Source: Cephalothrix simula (taxonomy: Eukaryota; Nemertea; Palaeonemertea; Archinemertea; Cephalotrichidae). Taken from it: 14,251 nt of DNA. The notes beneath the pieces were generated by a model. It was given only the letters and a program-made list of their open reading frames with translations. It was not told the DNA's origin and searched no databases. Shown piece after piece: positions 7,624 through 14,251 of this stretch. Positions within the stretch are counted from its first letter, which is position 1; every line of letters starts with the position of its first letter. The position numbers were made by a program, and so were the translations under genes. The DNA lies in assembly GCA_035591015.1 (NCBI GenBank), contig JAXIUW010074450.1, positions 1 to 14,251 of the forward strand. The letters are read 5' to 3'.

Positions 7624-7965
7624 TTTCATCTTTATTATCCTTGTGATGGAATGGTCCAAATACCGGATTTGCGATGGAAATCATCAGATGTAGTATTTGC
7701 ATCTAACTTATCGTAAAGATTTAAATGGCCTTGATATAGTTAAATCCGCGGTTAAATCTTTCAGATCGCATGTTTAATGCTTATTTATACATAAACTGGT
7801 ATCATGAATTTAAAAAGAAATTAAATAGCATGAGATCCAGTGAGATCTAAAGGATTTACGTTCATTTTTAGGCCATCTTTGCATATCCTTTGCTGATTTC
7901 CATCGAAAAGTCGGCGAAAATTTATTTATTTGAACTATTCCATCACAAGGATTAGCAAGATGAAA
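7624..7965. repeat. Foldback repeat in the PAN-gene intron
   Basis: Positions 7624-7657 and 7932-7965 are inverted copies matching at 29 of 34 positions, with weaker similarity continuing inwards (CGATGGAAATCA near 7672 and its complement near 7900). The total span is 342 bp with no coding content, consistent with a MITE-like element. Confidence 0.6.
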
Positions 7966-8048
7966 TTGTTACATTTGTAAATCTTTGCATATCCTTTTTG
8001 ATAAGGGCTGCAAAGACAATTTCTATCGAAAATCCGGTGAAAATCTAT
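7875..8048. repeat. Diverged tandem direct repeat
   Basis: ATCTTTGCATATCCTTT occurs at 7875-7891 and exactly again at 7981-7997. It is followed in both copies by ATCGAAAA..CGG.GAAAAT.TAT (7902-7925 and 8025-8048, 20 of 24 matching). The first copy overlaps the right half of the foldback at 7624-7965. Confidence 0.65.
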
Positions 8049-9599
8049 GAATGATTGTATAAATTCTTTGATTTCCTTATCTCCAATATTGTCCAATGCA
8101 CTGGCTGCAATTTGTACAGTTAGAGCTACCGTTGAAAACCGTACAGTACATTTTCTTAAAACTCAAAAGATTAACATATGCCATTCAAATAGCATATGAT
8201 GTGGAAAAAACATTAAAAAATAATGATAATTATCGAATATTAATGGAAAATACAGTTAGAAAAATCCTTACTCAATATTTGCCCCGCTGCAAAACGTGAC
8301 TAGCCGTTCAGCTTTATCTCATTACCCATTACTGATTACTATCCGCAAGAACCTATACACTTACAGGGCCGAAAATTTTACATCCTGCCGTCTCAAGCCA
8401 GATCAGCAAAAGTCTATTTTCGTGAATTTTGAGAGTAATTTCATATCTCTGTAAACAAAACTTTTTCATTAAGACTTTTAGTAGGAATCATAGTAAAATA
8501 TGTGCACAGTGACCTATTGTTTTAAGATCTGCACTAAAAATCTTCCCGCCTAAAATGGACTCATGCTAATCTGAATTGAGACGGCAGAATGAGGGTAGGT
8601 TTGCATGTGAGAAGTGATAATTTTTCAAGTGCTAATGTGAGAAAGAATTTAACTACTGGGATAATTTTGAAAATTCAGGCATCAGAAAATTAATCTCCCA
8701 GTGTAAAAAGGATGTCTGTCCGGCAAGGGGTGACTTAGTATATTTTTCGACGAAAAAAATCCAGGGATGAATGTGCGTGCCCTCCTGTGATAATATGTCC
8801 TCTAGTGTAAAATATGAAATAATAATAGGGTAAATGGAAAATATTTTCAAAAGAAATTATATTCTTTTTTGGTCTTTTTTGTAATAATTTGTGTAAACTG
8901 AAATTAAACTAGTGGTCATAAAAATAAACAATGTTTATAGATTTTTTCATTAGTCATAAAAATAAAAACAATGTTATAGGTTAACATCTAGTGTATTTTT
9001 TGATTAGTGATGAAAAGCTTAAGAAACATTAAAAATGACAAGCCTAAATTTTGAATATTTTAGAGTAGAAAAATGACGAAAGTGTACATGGAACAATACC
9101 TTTTGAGCACTGACATTTTGTGGAAAATGTTAAAATTAACAATAATGTTAAAAATCCGAATCCCATCGCTAATAAAAAAATTCAAAGCATCCCAAGTGAA
9201 GTGTTTTCGGTAGTAAAAGTGATAAAATAGTTACCAGTGCGATGCGAGCGATCAACTTGCTCCGCCCCTAAATAATAGCACTTAATTACTACGTTGAATT
9301 AATGATTTATAATCAATTTTTCCAAGGTGAGTGCTGCAAATTGCTTATCACGATTTTTATGGCCATGGGCATCTGACAAAAAACACGACTGACTTTGTCC
9401 TTTTTCTTGGTACCACGAAACAGAGACTTAGTATTTTCGGAGCATGCAGCAGTAGTGGTCCGCTTTGAAAGTTTCGCGCAACAATCGAAACTACAATACA
9501 TTTATTTCGTTTTAGAATTAAAATAAAAAGCTTTAAAAACTATTACATTGTAGTCATTAATGACAAAATTATATATATTATTTCTTTTAAAATTCTTAC

Positions 9600-9669
9600 C
9601 TTTACCAGCTAACCCGCTAATGTTGGAAAAAACTAAAAGCCAAGTAGTGATTAGAACACGAAATCGCAT
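9600..9669 (-). CDS. Signal-peptide exon 1 of the PAN/mucin-like protein
   Basis: The ATG at 9667-9669 opens 23 codons plus one base before a strong donor GTAAGAA. The peptide begins MRFRVLITTWLLVFSNISG: basic N-region, hydrophobic core, then small residues (SG.AGK) suited to signal-peptidase cleavage. Phase 1 fits exon 2 exactly, and the joined reading continues GLAGK-D-SGGPTSNLT into the Thr-rich linker. No longer in-frame start is evident, but 5' UTR exons could exist. The link to exon 2 is inferred from strand, phase and protein logic (a secreted domain needing a leader); no cDNA supports it here. Confidence 0.75.
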
Positions 9670-10482
9670 TTTTATACTTTCTTCAATTTACAATAATCTT
9701 AATGACCATTTCCATCTCAATTTAAAATTTTAACGATCTTTAGATTTGTCACGAATTCATTAGAAGTCAATAATTTGTGTTGGCTTTTTAGTTGATGAAA
9801 TTGTTCATTTATTTAACAATCGTTAATAATACAGGTTAATAATACGCTCCGGGATGGAAAGTTTTACAGGTTTCGCGACAATATCAAATACGTGGTCATT
9901 TCATTAAATATTCAAAAAATGAATTAGTTTGAGTTAAAGCATAATTGTAGTGAATTATTCACAATGTTTAGACTCATTCATAAAGCTGGCATCTATACCA
10001 ATATTGGTATTTGATTGGTTTAAATTAATTATGTCTCATATTTTTCGCATACGTCACAATTCTCAAATGCCCTATTTGGAATTCCTCCCCCAAAAAGGAA
10101 ATTGTTATAAGTAAGACGCCCTCTATTGTCGTTAGGTTTTTTTCGGGGAACATGTAAAATATTTGAAGCGAAGAAATATAGACTTTTCTTGATAATTGTT
10201 GGGTGAGTATAACATTATTTTCAATAATATTAGATCATGATTAGCTTTATATGTATATTATCATGCTTTTGTGTCACCTAAATTTTTATAACAATTAAGC
10301 TCTACCGTTGATAAATATCGTCTATGATTTTTCATACATTTTGAATCACTTTGCAGTTGCACTCGTAAATTTATGCTAATAGCTTGATCGAACATCGTAA
10401 ACGAAGGCAATCAAGCTTGAGAATCATGTCTAAACATTGTGGAGAACAATAGAAAAACCCCTAACTTTATGCTAGAATTATA
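9670..10482. other. Spacer between the channel 3' end and the PAN gene 5' end
   Basis: No gene is seen. It must hold the PAN-gene promoter. A perfect 16-bp palindrome at 9995-10010 joins CCAAT and ATTGG, with a further ATTGG at 10014-10018, about 330 bp upstream of the PAN start. No convincing TATA box at a suitable distance is evident. Confidence 0.4.
9995..10018. promoter_or_regulatory. Palindromic CCAAT-box cluster
   Basis: ATACCAATATTGGTAT (9995-10010) is a perfect palindrome with CCAAT on both strands, and a third box on the minus strand follows at 10014-10018. CCAAT is the NF-Y core. A function for either neighbouring gene is inference. Confidence 0.35.
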
Positions 10483-10517
10483 TTTATTAAACATATATAC
10501 ATAATCAATGATTTATT
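10483..10517 (-). promoter_or_regulatory. Two poly(A) signals of the channel gene
   Basis: Minus-strand AATAAA occurs at 10512-10517 and 10483-10488, about 82 and 111 nt downstream of the channel stop codon. Confidence 0.6.
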
Positions 10518-10598
10518 ACAAGAATTAAAAAATACGGTAACCATACAATTAAGAGTTAATTACTGTTTTTTAAGAAATTATAAAAGACTCCGGCAATA

Positions 10599-12479
10599 TT
10601 AAATTTGTGTTATTATACTAACTGGAGATAATCCTCCATCATCCATTGATAAGTTTTCACGTGACCATTTTAATTTATTCTGACTGATTTTTGTCTTCGC
10701 GGAAAACAGCTTACTGCTGATGGGAACAGTTATTTCTAATTCTTTGACAACACGTTTTCTGCAGCTTTCGCAAGAATTTCCACGGCGCACCGCTCTCCAA
10801 AAGTGCATTAATGATAGTGCAGCATCAAGAAGAAGAAGAGTTTGAATGGTTGACCTTGACTGTGAGCGCTTCGAAAATGTTTCAGCTAAAAATGCGATTA
10901 GAAAGTTCAGGAGCGAGAAAATGACAAGGAATACGAAAAACACGTGAATTATCATAAATCGATAGTCGTCCATTCCTTCGTTTTCGGGTAACTCTATCAT
11001 GCTGATTGAAAGAAGAAAAACGGAATATATTGTTTTTGGCATTGTACAGTTGGAAACTGCGATCGCAGCATTATTTGAGTGACTTTGAAACTCACACAAA
11101 ACTGGTCGGAAGAGAAGGAAGAAGGAAACGAAGAGAATGACGAATGCAGCGGCGAAGCTGAAAAGAGCTTCAAGACTCCTTCGTAATCCATAAAGAAAGT
11201 AACCGAATTTAGGGCAAAGTTCGATGAAATATGCAAATGACCAGACAGCACAAAATTGGTACAGTGAAACCATAGTCATAGTAGCGTCTCCCAAAGTTAC
11301 CAAACTTTCTGTTATTCCTGTTCCGGCCGCATGAGCAAGTGTAATGTTGCTGTTAAAGTCCACAACAGCTAACAGTGTTGGCAAATTCAGTTTATCATTT
11401 ATTATATGCCCAAGAATGAAATATCCAATAACGACTGGCAGAAAGTGAAACAAAAATGTGAAACATTGATAAAACGATGTTGCACAGACAAGATCAATGA
11501 AGAGCGCATCACCATAAAGTTTCTTTCTATGTCGATAATTCAAAACCCAATTTCCGAACTTATGAAGGTAGTACAAGATCAGTAAAAAGTGTAACAAACC
11601 AAAAATGACGATGCGCACAGTTTCATATTGAAGCCAAATCATTTTTGAAAAGTCTGAAGGTTGTGTGAACATCAACGCCCAATAATGCGATTCAGCAAAA
11701 ACAGAAATTAGGAAGATAAACCGGATAAGCATCCAACAGATGAGATAACCTCGTGATTTTTGTCTGAAGTCCTTTATCCAAAGTTTTAAAACCAAACTGT
11801 TCAAAAGGTCCGACTTGTGTAGTTTTTCCAAATGCTTTGTTTTCGTGTAACGCAAAAATTCTAATGGTGACCTATCAACTCTTTTTCCTCTGGAATCGTA
11901 ATCTTCTATCAAGGAAAACTGATATTTCACTGATAAGCACCTTCTTGATCCTGGTACTTCCTTGCGATAAATTCCATCCATTTCCAAAATTGTTTCACAA
12001 ACGTCATAAGTGTGTTTCTTGAATGCCAATTCAAGAGGTCTTAATCCTTCATTATTTTGTTGAAAAAATAATTCACGGAATTTAGGGTATTCTTCGTCAC
12101 GAATTGTAAATGCGATCGTTTTTAAAATGTCACATAGTTTTGCTTCATTTTTAGGTTCAGCTTCAGCACTTTCAACTAACATATGAATTATGTTATTATT
12201 CTTTTCGTTCAAAAAGTTTATATCAGCCTTGTTTTCAATTAGCCAAAGTGTCACATTTTCTGCTCCAAGGGATATAGCCAATGCTAGAGGGGTAAACCTC
12301 TCTGTCATAGGCACATCTTTATCTTTTATTAAGCTGTTTAACAAACTGGGACTGCAATGAATCAAAGAACTAACTGAATCAACGTCATCTTCATATATTC
12401 CTTGAGTTATTTCTTGAAAGCTAGTCTGTAGTGAATTTGAAAATGTAGTTTCATCCGTATTATTGTTTGAAGATGCCAT
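10599..12479 (-). CDS. Ankyrin-repeat TRP-like cation channel, single exon, 626 residues
   Basis: The frame is uninterrupted. The start is the ATG at 12477-12479 (MASSNNNTDE), with A at -3 and G at +4. The frame continues four codons upstream only through a TTG and then meets TAA at 12501-12503, so nothing longer is plausible. Residues about 25-170 hold ankyrin-like repeats (FTPLALAISLGAENVTLWLI, GLRPLELAF). A pre-S1 segment (HKSDLLNSLVLKLWIKDF) resembles TRPV/TRPA. Membrane segments by hydrophobicity: S1 244-262, S2 286-306, S3 about 326-358, S4 about 402-420, S5 436-458, pore helix about 482-495, S6 508-533 (LLNFLIAFLAETF, the TRP-type S6 end). The filter region reads SMIELPENEG with no GMGD-type motif. 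Sequons lie at 378 and 477. It is expected to be a plasma-membrane tetramer passing cations; gating is unknown. At 626 residues it is shorter than typical TRPV or TRPA1. Subfamily not assigned. It lies 930 bp upstream of the PAN gene on the same strand. Confidence 0.88.
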   Translation of the reverse strand: MASSNNNTDETTFSNSLQTSFQEITQGIYEDDVDSVSSLIHCSPSLLNSLIKDKDVPMTERFTPLALAISLGAENVTLWLIENKADINFLNEKNNNIIHMLVESAEAEPKNEAKLCDILKTIAFTIRDEEYPKFRELFFQQNNEGLRPLELAFKKHTYDVCETILEMDGIYRKEVPGSRRCLSVKYQFSLIEDYDSRGKRVDRSPLEFLRYTKTKHLEKLHKSDLLNSLVLKLWIKDFRQKSRGYLICWMLIRFIFLISVFAESHYWALMFTQPSDFSKMIWLQYETVRIVIFGLLHFLLILYYLHKFGNWVLNYRHRKKLYGDALFIDLVCATSFYQCFTFLFHFLPVVIGYFILGHIINDKLNLPTLLAVVDFNSNITLAHAAGTGITESLVTLGDATMTMVSLYQFCAVWSFAYFIELCPKFGYFLYGLRRSLEALFSFAAAFVILFVSFFLLFRPVLCEFQSHSNNAAIAVSNCTMPKTIYSVFLLSISMIELPENEGMDDYRFMIIHVFFVFLVIFSLLNFLIAFLAETFSKRSQSRSTIQTLLLLDAALSLMHFWRAVRRGNSCESCRKRVVKELEITVPISSKLFSAKTKISQNKLKWSRENLSMDDGGLSPVSIITQI

Positions 12480-12930
12480 AATAAAGTACAAACGATTTTT
12501 TTAAAGCACAAAAATATCTCCAGCACAGACAGTTTTGATGTCCACCCTTTAAACTGAATATTATATTCCAAGAATAAGCTTGCTTATTACTATTATCTGA
12601 TTATGCTGATAATAGGTCAACATTCATATTATATATTTATGAACAACAATTGAATCTATTGAATACTATTTTATTATAGGCAGGGGGGTCTTTGAAAAAA
12701 TTGACATACACGGATGGTATAAAACCGAAAATCTGGTCACCCCCAAAAATATTTCCAGCCTACACTCCTTGAAAATTTTGGTTTCACCAAAATTTGGTGT
12801 CCATTTCAAAAAGTTCACTTTTTCCTCTTTTGGTGTATTTTTTCTCTAAAAATAATCGTATCCTTAATATTCTGTGATATTTAGTTGAGTATTTTTATTT
12901 CATCTCACTCGTATCTTGATGTAAAATAAT
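12480..12930. other. 5' flank of the channel gene, non-coding
   Basis: No further gene is seen. A small palindrome CACCAAAATTTGGTG lies near 12785-12800. The channel promoter should lie here, but no clear core element can be assigned. Confidence 0.35.
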
Positions 12931-12939
12931 TAAATCACC

Positions 12940-13075
12940 CTGGCGTGACGGGATGTGTAATTTGTTTATATTTTTCATTAGATGTTGCACTAGTGGGCTA
13001 ACCTCGGAGAGGTTATTTCTGTATTATGTAAAATTTTATTTTAAAATGAGTAAAAATCAATCAATCAATCAATAA
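12940..13075 (+). mobile_element. Possible LINE/SINE 3' end with (TCAA)n tail
   Basis: A short hairpin AACCTC-GGA-GAGGTT near 12999-13014 is followed by an AT-rich stretch and then ATCAATCAATCAATCAAT (about 13056-13073). A stem-loop followed by a short tandem-repeat tail is typical of some non-LTR retrotransposons and the SINEs that borrow their tails. No reverse transcriptase remains. Confidence 0.35.
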
Positions 13076-13630
13076 CGGATGTCAACTGCACGTAATCCAC
13101 CCGTTATCCACACCCCGCGGTGGAAAATAGAAAATGGTAAAAGACGCTATATGCCCCATCTCTATATGCCGCTTGCCCCTCCCATAGGGGTGAGGATTAC
13201 ACACCTGAAAGTTGTTTATGTGACATTGTCGAATATAAAACTGTTTTAAGTGATAAACTCTACTCAAAAAAGGTAGAGAGCACCCAATTTTGGTAAAACT
13301 GAGACCAATATTCGAAATTTTAACTTCAAACTTAACACATGGCGGGGACATCTAAAAAACGGTAAAACGACCTTAGCCCCGCTATGTATGGCAGGGCATT
13401 TTTTATGAGACTTTAGCCCGGTATCTCCACTCTAGCATCACATTCACGTCCCCCTGCTGCTGTGACTTTAATTGACTAGTGCATTAATGAAGCAAGTAAT
13501 GAAAAGGCGAGAAAAGGCCTCCCACGATTCATCTATTTTCAAAATATATCATGGCCATTTTTGCGGAAATCGAAAGAGTGTATATAATAAGAAAGCCTCG
13601 AAGAAACAAATCGGTTTCCTAGCTACTTTC
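13076..13630. other. Non-coding stretch, possibly old repeat DNA
   Basis: It is moderately GC-rich (for example 13101-13200 and 13370-13460) compared with neighbours. An 89-codon minus-strand frame at 13082-13351 has no recognisable domain and a composition suggesting repeat-derived sequence. A TATATAATA motif at about 13580-13588 lies some 50 bp before the NRF1-type site at 13636 and could be part of a promoter. Confidence 0.35.
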
Positions 13631-13635
13631 TGAGA

Positions 13636-13647
13636 TGCGCATGCGCA
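13636..13647. promoter_or_regulatory. Perfect palindromic NRF1-type site
   Basis: TGCGCATGCGCA fits the NRF-1 consensus YGCGCAYGCGCR on both strands. Related ATGCGCAT half-sites occur at about 13663-13670 and 13899-13906 in the arms of the adjacent inverted repeat. Confidence 0.5.
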
Positions 13648-13659
13648 TTGTTAAAAATC

Positions 13660-13910
13660 AGTATGCGCATGTCTGAATCAGAAATCTGACGGTGCCATTC
13701 GATTCTGTGGGCCACTTTTCTATAAACATATTTCTAATGTAGTCGTTAAACGATATAAGAGATTTAAGAATATTAATTCGGGAAAAAAGTGGCGAATATT
13801 CTTAAGTTTATACCTCGGAAATACAGCATTCGAAAAACATGGCTGTAAAGCAAAGTGACCTTGAAAATTGAATGGCACCGTCATATTTCTGACTCAGGCA
13901 TGCGCATACT
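13660..13910. mobile_element. Foldback element with 41-bp inverted repeats
   Basis: Arms 13660-13700 and 13870-13910 are inverted copies matching at 38 of 41 positions. A second inverted pair lies inside (TTAAGAATATT and AATATTCTTAA, about 13765-13805). There is no coding content. Size and structure fit a 251-bp MITE or foldback element, but no flanking target duplication is obvious. Confidence 0.65.
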
Positions 13911-14010
13911 CATTCCTTAAAAATTCCTTCCATTCCTTCTCTCGAATACATTCGAGGGAGCTTTCCCTCCTCCCGGAAATGGGGAAGTGAATGGAACGCT
14001 CAACTCTTCT

Positions 14011-14101
14011 TCTCCTAGACTGGAAATCCATCCTAATTTCATAGGATTAGTAATTTCTCAATCTGGTTGCAGAAATTAAGGTGGGTTTCCAGTCTAGGAG
14101 A
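14011..14101 (+). repeat. 91-nt hairpin with 30-bp arms
   Basis: Arms 14011-14040 and 14072-14101 pair over 30 positions: 27 Watson-Crick, two that would be G-U in a plus-strand RNA, and one mismatch. The loop is 31 nt (14041-14071). It could be a tiny foldback transposon or, if transcribed from the plus strand, a structured or small-RNA precursor. The sequence alone does not decide. Confidence 0.7.
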
Positions 14102-14251
14102 ATTACTAAAATCAAAAAGGCCTAAGTCGTCGGGGAGGTATAAAACACAATCCGTCAGATAATGGTATTTTTCTGCAAGAAACAAAATGATGCATAACAT
14201 GAATTAAAAGAAGCCATATTGGTTATTTCATAGGCCAGTGAAAAGTTGAAG

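Larger units (their letters stand above)
7476..9599 (-). other. Phase-1 intron (2124 bp) of the PAN/mucin-like gene
   Basis: The donor is AAAG|GTAAGAA at 9600/9599 and the acceptor is TTTGTTACAG|AC at 7476/7475; the phases match. The intron holds a cluster of related inverted and direct repeats (7624-8048). It also has a relatively GC-rich patch at about 9340-9490 with long open frames on the minus strand, and a 67-codon plus-strand frame at 8096-8299. I recognise no further exon, but an alternative cassette exon cannot be excluded. Confidence 0.7.

Noticed and set aside
8096-8299. 67-codon plus-strand frame in the PAN intron
   Set aside because: It has an ATG and a protein-like ending, but no recognised domain, no clear promoter or splice sites, and a length not surprising in this much AT-rich sequence; not strong enough to call.
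9313-9501. 62-codon Cys-containing minus-strand frame as an extra PAN-gene exon
   Set aside because: The nearest acceptor (TTGTAG) gives the wrong phase for a phase-1 cassette and no good donor follows; direct joining of 9600 to 7475 already reads perfectly.
10997-11251. 84-codon minus-strand frame
   Set aside because: It is a shadow of the channel gene in another frame.
13082-13351. 89-codon minus-strand frame
   Set aside because: No domain, signal or splice evidence; the composition resembles repeat DNA. It might be a transposon fragment but cannot be supported.
1-14251. CRISPR array, prokaryotic operon or viral genome
   Set aside because: No spaced direct repeats of suitable size, no ribosome-binding-site-led gene runs and no viral hallmark proteins; spliced animal genes explain the coding content.

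Overview
The window is eukaryotic nuclear DNA from an animal, most likely an AT-rich marine or aquatic invertebrate. The evidence is spliced genes with GT-AG introns, AATAAA poly(A) signals, an ankyrin/TRP-type cation channel, a secreted PAN/apple plus mucin-type protein, a tRNA-derived Pol III relic and many small inverted-repeat (MITE-like) elements. I cannot name the species from sequence alone.

Layout. (1) Positions 1-3313 hold no complete gene. They contain a CRE-bearing inverted repeat at the left edge, a possible minus-strand terminal exon (229-375), a hAT-like MITE (983-1359) and other repeats. Much of this is probably upstream intron of the next gene. (2) Two plus-strand exons at 3314-3400 and 3938-4015 are the last two coding exons of 20S proteasome subunit alpha type-5 (PSMA5), followed by a 3' UTR with AATAAA near 4305. 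Upstream exons lie outside the window. (3) Positions 4320-5456 have no gene but an unusual run of stem-loops. (4) On the minus strand at about 5457-6220 is a decayed duplicate of a PAN/apple gene, split by a tRNA-Met-like Pol III sequence (5756-5830). (5) The apparently intact parent-type gene is on the minus strand: signal-peptide exon 9600-9669, a 2.1-kb phase-1 intron, and exon 6553-7475. It encodes about 330 residues: Thr-rich linker, six-cysteine PAN-like domain, and a Ser/Thr tail coded by a 30-bp minisatellite. (6) The minus-strand ORF 10599-12479 is an uninterrupted 626-residue ankyrin/six-TM TRP-like channel. (7) Positions 12480-14251 hold no recognisable gene but contain a LINE/SINE-like tail, an NRF1-type palindrome, a 41-bp inverted repeat and a strong 91-nt hairpin.

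The genes do not form an operon. PSMA5 is a housekeeping proteasome gene that converges tail-to-tail with the PAN gene. The channel and PAN genes are tandem on the minus strand, about 930 bp apart. The most distinctive content is the lineage-specific-looking pair of surface or secreted genes (PAN/mucin plus its relic, and the divergent intronless channel) and the density of foldback DNA. I see no evidence for a defence system, CRISPR array or other prokaryote-like system.
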